A DNA stretch of 64,000 nucleotides from Polynucleobacter tropicus (GTDB taxonomy: Bacteria > Pseudomonadota > Gammaproteobacteria > Burkholderiales > Burkholderiaceae): the NCBI RefSeq assembly GCF_013307225.1, contig NZ_CP028942.1:1240001-1304000 (forward strand), given 5' to 3'. This document shows positions 8,868 to 16,841 of the stretch, piece after piece (positions within the stretch are counted from its first letter, which is position 1; the number at the start of each line of letters is the position of its first letter). The notes beneath the pieces were generated by a model. The model was not told the DNA's origin. It ran no database searches and saw only the letters and a program-made list of their open reading frames with translations. Made by a program: the position numbers and the translations under genes.

Positions 8868-9619
8868 CTTTTTACTTTAGCTTGGCGCTGACGAAGTGCC
8901 TCATACAAGCATACGCCACTTGCGACTGATACATTCAAACTCGATACCACCCCTTGCATTGGGATATGCACTAGCTCATCGCAAGTCTCTCTTGTCAGGC
9001 GACGCATGCCCTCGCCTTCGGCTCCCATAACGATCGCAATGGAGCCAGTCAAATCAATGTCGTAAATGGATTTTTCAGCTTCGTCATCGGTTCCAATTAA
9101 CCACACCCCCGCCTCTTGCATCTCTTTCATACTGCGAACAAGGTTCGTAACGGTAATCACTGGCATGACTTCAGATGCGCCACTAGAAACCTTGCTCACA
9201 GTGGCATTAATTGAGGCAGATCGATCCTTAGGAACAACAACGGCATTGGCGCCAGCGCCATCTGCAACTCGTAGGCAAGCCCCAAAGTTATGTGGATCAG
9301 TTACGCCATCCAATACAAGGAATAGAGGCTTTTCTTTAGCCTCTTCAACATCTTCAACGACTTCGGTAATCGTACGAGCCATAGTCATTTTTTCAGCCAG
9401 AGCAACAACGCCCTGATGACGATCATGACCAGTCAACTTATGGAGACGCTCAGCATCAGCTGCATGCAAACGCTCACCCAAGATTTCTTCAGCCTGCTTT
9501 AGAAAATCCCCCATGCGTCGATCACGACGACCGGAGTCAAAATACACCGACTTCAAACTATCGGGGTCAACGCGTAAACGCGCCTGTACCGCATGAAATC
9601 CCACTAATATTTGCTTCAT
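8852..9619 (-). CDS. rlmB: 23S rRNA (guanosine(2251)-2'-O)-methyltransferase RlmB
   Basis: This SPOUT-class methyltransferase modifies G2251 in the ribosomal P-loop. The 255 residues comprise an N-terminal substrate-binding domain (VGFHAVQARLRVDPDSLK, about 4-75) and a C-terminal SpoU domain. The SpoU motifs are DPHNFGACLRVADGAGANAV (motif 1, about 109), IVMGAEGEGMRRL (motif 2) and IPMQGVVSSLNVSVASGV (motif 3), which form the SAM knot. It starts 22 bp after the rnr stop on the same strand, the usual rnr-rlmB pair. Confidence 0.95.
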   Translation of the reverse strand: MKQILVGFHAVQARLRVDPDSLKSVYFDSGRRDRRMGDFLKQAEEILGERLHAADAERLHKLTGHDRHQGVVALAEKMTMARTITEVVEDVEEAKEKPLFLVLDGVTDPHNFGACLRVADGAGANAVVVPKDRSASINATVSKVSSGASEVMPVITVTNLVRSMKEMQEAGVWLIGTDDEAEKSIYDIDLTGSIAIVMGAEGEGMRRLTRETCDELVHIPMQGVVSSLNVSVASGVCLYEALRQRQAKVKSKAAK

Positions 9620-9641
9620 ATTTGTTTCGTCTTAAATTGCT

Positions 9642-12026
9642 TTATTTACGTCTAGCTCTAGTATTGCGCACTGATGGCTTTGAGCCAGCAGCTTTACCTG
9701 CAGACCTGCCGGGCTTACCGCCCTTAGCATTCTTGCGGCTGGCCTTACTTTTCGATTGTGTTGCACTCAGTGTACCCGCAGATTTAGCCGCGTTTACATT
9801 GACGCCACCCGACTTTTGCGGCGTTTTATGAGATGGTCTGCTCTTAGTAGAGGCAGCCTTCTTGCTTGGCCTACCCGTATCGGTAGCCAGCATCATTTGG
9901 CGACGACCCGATGCACCACCCGAGTCAGCGCCAGATGCCTTTACCAAGCTAAATTCAATCTTACGTGCATCTAAATCTACCCTGCTTACCAATACATGCA
10001 CTCGATCGCCTAAGCGATAACGAATGCCGGTGCGTTCACCACGTAGTTCTTGGCGTGCTTCATCGTATTGGAAATAATCCCCGCCCAATTCAGTTACATG
10101 CACCATGCCTTCGACAAAGAGATTCTCTAACTGAACAAATAAGCCAAAGTTAGCAACACTGGTAACAGTGCCAGCATATTCTTGACCTAAATGATCGCGC
10201 ATGTAGTAACACTTGAGCCATGCTTCGACATCTCGAGATGCCTCATCAGCGCGGCGCTCATTGGATGAGCAATGAACACCGAGTTGACCCCAAATTGGTA
10301 GAGCGGCATTTGCACCCTTTGGAACTTTTGCGCCTTTTTCCGGACCAGCTTTGGCATCGCTTTGGGATTTTTTAGCATTTACTGCGTTTTCCCTGCCCTT
10401 ACCTTTGCGAGGAAGAGTTAAATTCAGCGGCACTTTCGGCGGCAAGACCGGGACATATGGCTTCTTCTGCAAAATGGACTTAATGACACGATGGGTCAGT
10501 AAATCAGGATAACGGCGAATTGGGCTTGTGAAATGAGAGTACGCTGGATATGCCAATCCAAAGTGTCCCTCGTTGTCTGGCTGATACATTGCCTGCTGCA
10601 TAGATCTCAACACAACAGATTGCAACATATTGGCGTCAGGACGATCCTGAATCTCCCGCATTAACTTTGCGAAATCTTTTGGCTTGGGTTTTTCACCGCC
10701 ACCCAACGATAATCCCGAGGTTCTAAGAACTTGGCGCAATGTCACCAATTTCTCTTCAGAAGGCTCACCATGAACACGGTACAGACTTAAATGCTTATTC
10801 TTCTCAATGAAATCCGCAGCACAGACGTTCGCTGTCAACATACATTCTTCAATTAAGCGGTGAGCATCATTCCGAATACGTGGCTCGATCCGCAAAATCT
10901 TCCCAAGTTCATTACTAATGATTTGGGTTTCGGTTGTTTCAAACTCGATTGCACCCCGCTTCTCACGGGCAGCCAATAGAATCTTAAATAATGAATACAG
11001 GTTCGTTAGTAGCGGACGGAATTGCGCAAACCGAGCCGCCTCAGGACCTTTGCTATTAGATAGAATTTCCCAGACGGTGTCATAGGTGAAACGTTGTTCC
11101 GAATGCATCACTGCTGGATAGAACTGGTAGGCCAAGACGACGCCATTGTTATCGACTACAGAGTCACACACCATGCATAGGCGATCTACACCTGGGTTTA
11201 GCGAGCACAAGCCATTGGAGATCTTCTCGGGCAACATCGGAATAACGCGCCTTGGAAAATATACTGAGGTAGCGCGTAACAAGCCCTCATCATCTAAAGG
11301 TTGGCCAGGTTTAACGTAATGAGACACATCAGCAATCGCAACAATAAGGCGCCAAGCCTTAGTTTTGCCGTACATCACTGGCTCGCAATAGACTGCATCA
11401 TCAAAGTCTCTTGCATCAGCTCCATCAATCGTGACCAATGGAACATCACGCAAGTCAACACGACCCTCAAGATCCTCTTGGCGAACACTATCTGGTAGGG
11501 CTGCAGCTTCTTTCATGGCTGCTGCAGAGAACTCATGGGGAACGCCGTACTTACGTACCGCAATCTCAATCTCCATGCCGGGATCATCGATCTCACCTAA
11601 GACTTCTACAACACGCCCTACTGCTTGGCGATAACTATCTGGATAATCAATAATCTCAACGCTAACAACCTGACCTAACTTAGCTTGACCCTGACCCTTA
11701 GGCGGAATCAAGATATCGTGACCAATACGTTTATCTTCTGGCGCAACAATCAGTACGCCGTTTTCATTTAAGAGACGGCCAATGACGACTTTGTTGACGT
11801 GTTGAATCACCTCAACGATCTGCCCTTCTGGGCGACCACGTCGATCCGTTCCTATGACTCTGACATTGACTCTATCCCCATGCATGACGCGAGACATTTC
11901 TCTCTCAGAGAGAAAAATATCTTCACCACCATCATCGGGGATTACAAATCCAAACCCATCTCGGTGCCCCTGAATCGTTCCTAAACGATCCGCCTGTCGA
12001 GGCATCAAGTCTTTTGCTTTACGCAT
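9642..12026 (-). CDS. rnr: Ribonuclease R
   Basis: This processive 3'-5' exoribonuclease degrades structured RNA and acts with trans-translation. The 794 residues hold, in order, cold-shock OB domains (about 15-160), the RNB catalytic domain with IDGADARDFDDAVY (acidic metal ligands, about 200) and an S1 domain (EYAGTVTSVANFGLFVQLENLFVEGMVH, about 640). A Lys/Arg/Ser-rich tail of about 90 residues follows. A Lys-rich insert (GRENAVNAKKSQSDAKAG) splits the region before S1, near residue 550. Both the tail and the insert are low complexity. The ATG at 12026 is used. Confidence 0.95.
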   Translation of the reverse strand: MRKAKDLMPRQADRLGTIQGHRDGFGFVIPDDGGEDIFLSEREMSRVMHGDRVNVRVIGTDRRGRPEGQIVEVIQHVNKVVIGRLLNENGVLIVAPEDKRIGHDILIPPKGQGQAKLGQVVSVEIIDYPDSYRQAVGRVVEVLGEIDDPGMEIEIAVRKYGVPHEFSAAAMKEAAALPDSVRQEDLEGRVDLRDVPLVTIDGADARDFDDAVYCEPVMYGKTKAWRLIVAIADVSHYVKPGQPLDDEGLLRATSVYFPRRVIPMLPEKISNGLCSLNPGVDRLCMVCDSVVDNNGVVLAYQFYPAVMHSEQRFTYDTVWEILSNSKGPEAARFAQFRPLLTNLYSLFKILLAAREKRGAIEFETTETQIISNELGKILRIEPRIRNDAHRLIEECMLTANVCAADFIEKNKHLSLYRVHGEPSEEKLVTLRQVLRTSGLSLGGGEKPKPKDFAKLMREIQDRPDANMLQSVVLRSMQQAMYQPDNEGHFGLAYPAYSHFTSPIRRYPDLLTHRVIKSILQKKPYVPVLPPKVPLNLTLPRKGKGRENAVNAKKSQSDAKAGPEKGAKVPKGANAALPIWGQLGVHCSSNERRADEASRDVEAWLKCYYMRDHLGQEYAGTVTSVANFGLFVQLENLFVEGMVHVTELGGDYFQYDEARQELRGERTGIRYRLGDRVHVLVSRVDLDARKIEFSLVKASGADSGGASGRRQMMLATDTGRPSKKAASTKSRPSHKTPQKSGGVNVNAAKSAGTLSATQSKSKASRKNAKGGKPGRSAGKAAGSKPSVRNTRARRK

Positions 12027-12167
12027 TTAATTCCTTTGGCAATTCCTGCCTTATTTATATCTACTGATATCTATTATTGTTATGAATAAGGCTACTGTAT
12101 CAAACCACCGAGTCCGAAGGGAAAAAGCCAAAATGAGTCTAGGGTAAGCCTAAAACACCCACCCCTC

Positions 12168-12173
12168 TATAAT
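12168..12173 (+). promoter_or_regulatory. -10 box of tRNA-Leu
   Basis: A perfect TATAAT lies 8 bp before the mature tRNA 5' end. The -35 position (12145-12150) reads TAAGCC and is weak. Confidence 0.5.
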
Positions 12174-12181
12174 GGAGGAAT

Positions 12182-12268
12182 GCCCAGGTGGCGAAATTGG
12201 TAGACGCACCAGCTTCAGGTGCTGGCGATCGTAAGGTTGTGGGGGTTCGAGTCCCTTCCTGGGCACCA
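12182..12268 (+). tRNA. tRNA-Leu (anticodon CAG)
   Basis: The acceptor stem GCCCAGG pairs with CCTGGGC, and CCA is encoded at 12266-12268. The anticodon arm CCAGC-TTCAGGT-GCTGG places CAG at the anticodon, reading CUG. A long variable arm (GATCGTAAGGTTGTGG region) and GGTTCGAGTCC T-arm are typical of a class II tRNA. It is 87 nt and complete. Confidence 0.95.
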
Positions 12269-12271
12269 AAC

Positions 12272-12295
12272 ACCTCCAAACCAACCTCCAAACCA
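12272..12295. repeat. 12-bp perfect tandem repeat (2 units) after tRNA-Leu
   Basis: ACCTCCAAACCA occurs twice head-to-tail, starting 4 bp after the tRNA CCA end. It is one of several short tandem duplications at gene ends in this window. Confidence 0.8.
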
Positions 12296-12342
12296 CTTCA
12301 TATAGTCCTAAATGGGGACGATTCTTGTCTTTTCAAGGTCGC

Positions 12343-12840
12343 CTAGAGACCCATAGTTCGATGCAGGATCTTGGGCTTCATTTCTTCCCAGAGACTTTCA
12401 AAATCCTCGATCTTTTCGTCCGAGAGCTTGACTGGGTCGTAAAGATGTCCAAAAACAATCGAATCCCGTTTAACCAAGGTCTTTTCAAACTCGCTCAGGC
12501 CAATCGGCTTATCTTCCATATCACGAGTTAACTCAGCAGAGCAAACGATTGCCTGCTCGTCATCTTTATCAACTACGGCAAATTCAATAAATTGCTGGTT
12601 CTTCTCCACGATGACCAAAGTTCCTCTAGCGTAGGTGACTGCATCATGCTCTTTAACGATATAAGCCAAGAACTGATCCTCATCAGCGCGTTCCATCTGC
12701 AGATCATCAATAAAGAATAAATACTGATCGCCATCACTATTGACCATAGTAAACACCTTGGGTGTAGCGCCATGGCCTAAAACAATATTACGGTAATAGC
12801 TAGAGACTTCAACGGCAAGATTTTCAGAAAAGAGATGCAT
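12343..12840 (-). CDS. Conserved-looking hypothetical protein, 165 aa
   Basis: I do not recognise this gene. The product is acidic and soluble, with no signal peptide or membrane segment. Alternating hydrophobic stretches (TPKVFTMVNSDGDQYLFFIDDLQ, GTLVIVEKNQQFIEFAVVDKDDE) suggest a beta-rich N-terminal half. The C-terminus (KLSDEKIEDFESLWEEMKP) is a charged helix. Codon use resembles the neighbours and the frame is clean, which supports a real gene. The start ATG at 12840 lies 41 bp after the upstream membrane protein gene, so co-transcription is possible. It is convergent with tRNA-Leu. Confidence 0.7.
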   Translation of the reverse strand: MHLFSENLAVEVSSYYRNIVLGHGATPKVFTMVNSDGDQYLFFIDDLQMERADEDQFLAYIVKEHDAVTYARGTLVIVEKNQQFIEFAVVDKDDEQAIVCSAELTRDMEDKPIGLSEFEKTLVKRDSIVFGHLYDPVKLSDEKIEDFESLWEEMKPKILHRTMGL

Positions 12841-12881
12841 AGTACGTGTATTTGATCTGTGTATGACTTAATTTGTAAATT

Positions 12882-13667
12882 TTATTCGGTGCGAGTCTTT
12901 ATCGATTCAATGATCTTATAAAAGGCATCGGGCTTGACTGCACTTTGTCCTTTAAATGGCTGGTCAGTAATCACTAATAGTGAAATTAAAGCACCTAAGG
13001 TCACCGGCAATATTTTGAGTCCAAATACGAATGAGTCTGATGGCAAAAACAAGGTATTGATAGCAACCAGAGAAAAAATACAGATCGAAATCACAATCCA
13101 GAATAATCCAGGCAGATGAATACTGGCTCGTTCTATGCGGGCCTCCCTACTCTCAGCCACCTCTTCTGACTTTTTAATGATGTCCGTGTACATCGCAATT
13201 TGACGATTAGTAACCGGCTCCAAAGACATAATCTTACGAGAGATACCGCGCCAGAGCATATGCGTCTTGCTGCTGCCCTGTGCCTTTTCCAAATTGGGCC
13301 ATTCATCATTAACGATTGAATTCATGTACTCAAAGAGTTCTTTACGAATTACCGGAACAGCAGGATCTCCATATCGAGTGAGCAGGCGATCTAAATTATT
13401 AATCCGCCCCGCTTCTTGAGACACCAAGGATTGCACTTCACGCAAATTCATTTGCGCTTGATTTAAGAGAAAACCGATCAGCAATCCACTTAAAGTAATG
13501 ATGGATCCAAACAGGCTCAATCCTAGACGCGTACTATCTTGCGACGGCACCAATGCCGGAATCGATTGCAGCACCCGTGGAGCAGCATCTAGCAGCACCA
13601 CAAAGAAACATACCAGCAAAATCAGGATCTGGACGTTGCTTCGCTTATAAATCCAATTAAAGAGCAT
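12882..13667 (-). CDS. Bestrophin-like (DUF4239-type) membrane protein
   Basis: The 261-residue product has two hydrophobic helices near the N-terminus (about 12-30 and 50-70; LFGSIITLSGLLIGFLLNQAQ). A cytosolic helical middle follows, with QSLVSQEAGRINNLDRLLTRYG at about 82. Two more helices lie near the C-terminus (about 190-230). The four-helix layout and the QEA..NNLDRL motif recall the DUF4239 bestrophin-related family, whose bacterial members are of unsettled function and may be anion channels. The assignment is by pattern memory only. The start is an ATG at 13667. Confidence 0.6.
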   Translation of the reverse strand: MLFNWIYKRSNVQILILLVCFFVVLLDAAPRVLQSIPALVPSQDSTRLGLSLFGSIITLSGLLIGFLLNQAQMNLREVQSLVSQEAGRINNLDRLLTRYGDPAVPVIRKELFEYMNSIVNDEWPNLEKAQGSSKTHMLWRGISRKIMSLEPVTNRQIAMYTDIIKKSEEVAESREARIERASIHLPGLFWIVISICIFSLVAINTLFLPSDSFVFGLKILPVTLGALISLLVITDQPFKGQSAVKPDAFYKIIESIKTRTE

Positions 13668-13704
13668 GTGAAATCCAATTTTTGCAATATTGATTGACTA
13701 AGAA

Positions 13705-14391
13705 TCAAGGATTGAGATACTTTTTGAGGAAATCAAGCGTTCTATCCCAAGCTAATTTGGCAGCTTCCGCGTTGTATTGCAAGGGTGGCAAACCGCGTGA
13801 ATCCGATTTTGGGTTAGCAAAAGCGTGCTTCGCATCATAGCGATAAAACTCATGCGCAACACCCGCATCATTAAGTTTTGCATCTAGTTGATCAACACCT
13901 GATATCGCAAAGAAATCATCATGGGTTGCCCAGTGCGCCATCATCGGCTTCGTAATTGCCTTAGCATCAACATACTCTAATGGGGGGTAGCCATACCAAA
14001 CTACTGTTCCGTCGAGCTCAGGCACATTGCATGCCGACAATACAGTTAATGCACCGCCCATGCAAAATCCAGTCACTGCTACTTTAGAGCTCCCCGTCGC
14101 TTTGAGGTACTGGACTGCACCACGAATATCCTGTCCTGCAGCATCGCCAAAATTAAGATCGCCCATGAGGTGCTCGGCCTCTTTTGCTTCTAATGCCAGC
14201 TTGCCACGATACAGATCCGGAACAAGTGCGCGATAGCCAGCTTTAGCCAAACGATCGGCTACGGACTTCACTTCATCATCCAAACCCCACCACTCTTGAA
14301 TAACCACTACTCCAGGAGCATTCTGCGCTTGTGAAGGCTCAGCCAAGTACCCATTTACAGTTTTGCCATCAGGTCTTTTGTATTCAATCAT
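13705..14391 (-). CDS. Dienelactone hydrolase family protein
   Basis: This 228-residue alpha/beta hydrolase matches carboxymethylenebutenolidase-like proteins. The N-terminus reads IEYKRPDGKTVNGYLAEP and VVVIQEWWGLDDEVKSVADRLAKAGY follows. The nucleophile elbow GFCMGG (about residue 121-126) has Cys as nucleophile, as in true dienelactone hydrolases. Asp and His of the triad fit HDDFF and DAKHAFANP near the C-terminus. The substrate here is not evident; the genes around it are not an aromatic pathway, so a generic hydrolase role is more likely than chlorocatechol degradation. It is 39 bp downstream of an MFS gene. Confidence 0.85.
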   Translation of the reverse strand: MIEYKRPDGKTVNGYLAEPSQAQNAPGVVVIQEWWGLDDEVKSVADRLAKAGYRALVPDLYRGKLALEAKEAEHLMGDLNFGDAAGQDIRGAVQYLKATGSSKVAVTGFCMGGALTVLSACNVPELDGTVVWYGYPPLEYVDAKAITKPMMAHWATHDDFFAISGVDQLDAKLNDAGVAHEFYRYDAKHAFANPKSDSRGLPPLQYNAEAAKLAWDRTLDFLKKYLNP

Positions 14392-14430
14392 GTAATTTCC
14401 TTTTGCCTACTTAAGCTTACTTACTCGTTA

Positions 14431-15669
14431 TTACGACTTCTTTGTATCAGAATGAATATATCCTACCAGCCAGAATGTCAGCAAGCCACAGGCTGCCGCA
14501 CCATAACCCACTAGGCTATAGTGCTCCATCTTGCCATCAGGAGTAATGGTCACCACCAGACCCGCTAGAACGGATGCAATACCGGAGGCAAGCATCTGTG
14601 TAGAACCCACCAAACTCATAAAGGTTCCCCGAATTTTGGGCTCCACCAATTGACTGACGATTGCCATCGCTGGGATCATGCGCCCAGATATCAAAATGAA
14701 GAATGATGTGGAGTTAATCAATACCACCCACAATGGAACTGGCACTAGATTGGTTGTAACTAACAAAGGAATAAGGCTAATAATGGCAAGCACTCGGAAT
14801 ACCTTAACCTTGCCATACTTATCAGCCATATGGCCGATCAGCCTAGAACTCATTAAGGTAGCAATTCCGCCGCATAAATAAATTAAAGAAATATAGGAAT
14901 TAGCAACACCTACATTTGATGTGAGATATAGGGCGATATAGGGAATCACAGAGAAGCCTGTAATCATAATCAAGCCCATGAATAGAAAGGCGCGTGCATG
15001 ATGATGGGCTATTGCAATCTCATAGATTTGCTTAAAGCGATTGCCTTCTTGTACGTGATGCAGGTGACCAGCTATCTTAGGGATGTTGCGGTATCCAATC
15101 AGCAGAATCACTATTGAGACAAGACCAATAAATAAAAAAGGTGCGCGCCATCCTAAAAACGAAATATGGTTTGCCAGAAATAAACTGAGGGGCACTCCAG
15201 CTACGGTCGATACCGAGAATGCTGCCATCACCGTTCCAAGCGCCTTACCTCTTCTCTCAAACGGAATAGAGTCGGCAACAATCGTTTGAACAAAAGAACC
15301 TAGGATGCCGCCAAATGCGCCAGCGCAAGCACGCGCGATAAATAACATGTGATAGTTCGGCGCAAACGCGCAAGCAACCGTTGCAATAATAAAGTAGACA
15401 TACAAGCGCAACAGCAACTGCCTTCTTTCAAAACGATCGATGTAATAGGTCGCAAATATTCCCGCTATCGCTGCAGCAAAGGTATATGAAGAAAGCAATA
15501 AACCAAACTCATGGGTATTAATTGATAGCGCTGCAATGAACTGAGGCCCTAAGGGCATCATGATCATGAAATCCAGAATGTGCGTGAACTGTATGCCTGC
15601 TAACGCCAGGAGGAAGAATCGCTCATGCCTGCTGGATTGAAAGAGATTTTGGCTATCGGGTTTACTCAA
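14431..15669 (-). CDS. MFS transporter (drug/sugar efflux type)
   Basis: The protein has 412 residues and about twelve hydrophobic segments. The family motif A-like loop after TM2 reads YYIDRFERRQLLL, and the second-half counterpart is GHMADKYGKVKVFR. ACAGAFGGILGSFVQTIVADSIPFERRGKALGTVMAAFSVSTVAGVPL is typical of the AraJ/DHA1-like branch. Substrate cannot be assigned; export of small molecules is inferred from the branch. The dienelactone hydrolase-like gene follows after 39 bp and may be co-transcribed. Start ATG at 15669. Confidence 0.85.
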   Translation of the reverse strand: MSKPDSQNLFQSSRHERFFLLALAGIQFTHILDFMIMMPLGPQFIAALSINTHEFGLLLSSYTFAAAIAGIFATYYIDRFERRQLLLRLYVYFIIATVACAFAPNYHMLFIARACAGAFGGILGSFVQTIVADSIPFERRGKALGTVMAAFSVSTVAGVPLSLFLANHISFLGWRAPFLFIGLVSIVILLIGYRNIPKIAGHLHHVQEGNRFKQIYEIAIAHHHARAFLFMGLIMITGFSVIPYIALYLTSNVGVANSYISLIYLCGGIATLMSSRLIGHMADKYGKVKVFRVLAIISLIPLLVTTNLVPVPLWVVLINSTSFFILISGRMIPAMAIVSQLVEPKIRGTFMSLVGSTQMLASGIASVLAGLVVTITPDGKMEHYSLVGYGAAACGLLTFWLVGYIHSDTKKS

Positions 15670-15749
15670 GGACTTGCTTTACACGTGGTAATTGATATGA
15701 CATTATCGTCTTACCTGCCATTCTTTGCACTGAAGACTCATCCTCCGCC

Positions 15750-16265
15750 ATGACCAATCTTGTTGACCTTACTACCCAATCGACCGCCTTTGGCATTCCA
15801 CTAATTCCACTGCTTAAAGATAGTTTTTATGGGCTTATTGGACTTACGGCTGTACTCATTTTTCATGGGGCATTCATTAATCACATCACAATGCGATTTG
15901 AAATAAGCACCGATAGTTTCATCAGGGCAAGTAAATATAACCGTGTATTTTTCCGCTTTTACCTCGCGTTTCTCTTCATTGCCTTAATCCATGTTGCCGA
16001 AATTTTTATCTGGGCCGCATACCTAATCAAACTCGACCTCATTCATGACCCGATTGGATCATTATTATTTGCGGGCAGTTGCTACACTACCATTGGTTTT
16101 GTAGCCGACATTCTTCCTTTTGGCTGGAAAAGTCTCGCTTTCTTTATAGCGCTTTCAGGCTTGTTTTCCATAGCATGGACCACTTCAATCATGGTCGGCA
16201 TGACCAATACTTACAAAATTGCTTGGAAACTCAAATACAAGTATTACGACCCTAAGAATTCTTGA
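15750..16265 (+). CDS. Small ion-channel-like membrane protein, 171 aa
   Basis: Hydrophobic segments lie at about 25-45, 70-95 and 125-150. A re-entrant pore-like segment (PIGSLLFAGSCYTTIGFVADILPFG, about 101-125) sits between the last two. SCYTTIGF resembles the two-TM potassium-channel filter (S.TT.GYGD) but lacks the terminal GD, so ion selectivity is uncertain. No regulatory domain is attached. The gene stands alone on the plus strand and overlaps its convergent neighbour by 14 bp at the 3' ends. The ATG at 15750 is the first in frame. Confidence 0.65.
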   Translation: MTNLVDLTTQSTAFGIPLIPLLKDSFYGLIGLTAVLIFHGAFINHITMRFEISTDSFIRASKYNRVFFRFYLAFLFIALIHVAEIFIWAAYLIKLDLIHDPIGSLLFAGSCYTTIGFVADILPFGWKSLAFFIALSGLFSIAWTTSIMVGMTNTYKIAWKLKYKYYDPKNS

Positions 16266-16746
16266 TGTAGTACCCGTAAACACAGCGACTCCCTCGCCTT
16301 GAGGGATCATGCGTATCGTGCAATACCCCGTCGATGACAGTAGTGAGGTGTTTTGAGACTTTCACAATTAAAGTTCCTTTTGGCAACTCATCTGGTCTTA
16401 GGTGAACTTGACATCCAGCACCGACCCTCATAGTAGGCACCCATTGAAATCCCTGCTTGAGTATGTATTCATGAAATACATTTCGGTGATTGCCGTTGCG
16501 GGGCGAAGAACCTCGTTGTTTTAGCATTCTAGAGAGCTTGTTATCACGCTCTTGCGCATAGTGCGCATTGGCATCACGCAAGTCCTCATACACCTGCATG
16601 TATGGTAATCCAGTTGCAATCGCGATTGACCTCACCACGCAATCTCCTGCCCCACCTATAAATCCCGCCGCAGAACGACCGCCATCATTTATCCGTAACG
16701 GATATGTTTGATGGGGGCGAGTTAGTCGGGTGAAGAAGCTGAACAT
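16252..16746 (-). CDS. Papain-like/cysteine-peptidase-like small protein
   Basis: From the ATG at 16746 the product is 164 residues; an in-frame TTG at 16776 would add ten. A Cys in GGAGDCVVRSIAIATGL begins a helix, as in papain-fold enzymes. A His in SKHLTTVIDGVLHDTHDPS is followed by a conserved-looking Asp. This Cys-His-Asp order and the DGVLHDTHDPS ending match small phage-type cysteine peptidase-like proteins. No signal peptide or partner domain is present. Enzymatic activity is inference; a non-catalytic or transglutaminase-like role is possible. It ends inside the tail of the convergent channel-like gene. Confidence 0.6.
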   Translation of the reverse strand: MFSFFTRLTRPHQTYPLRINDGGRSAAGFIGGAGDCVVRSIAIATGLPYMQVYEDLRDANAHYAQERDNKLSRMLKQRGSSPRNGNHRNVFHEYILKQGFQWVPTMRVGAGCQVHLRPDELPKGTLIVKVSKHLTTVIDGVLHDTHDPSRRGSRCVYGYYIKNS

Positions 16747-16779
16747 GCTTGTTGGAGATGATTCTGATTTAGGCAAACA

Positions 16780-16811
16780 AAAATGGATTTGCCTTTCGAC
16801 AAATCCATTTT
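16780..16811 (-). terminator. Rho-independent terminator of glcB
   Basis: A perfect 12-bp inverted repeat, AAAATGGATTTG / CAAATCCATTTT, with an 8-nt loop lies 31 bp after the glcB stop. On the minus strand it is followed by a T-rich tract. Confidence 0.8.
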
Positions 16812-16841
16812 GGAGTCATGTAATCCAGATGAAAATCTAGA

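Noticed and set aside
12269..16841. Integrated island at tRNA-Leu
   Set aside because: No integrase or repeated tRNA 3' end was found; the genes are just less conserved.
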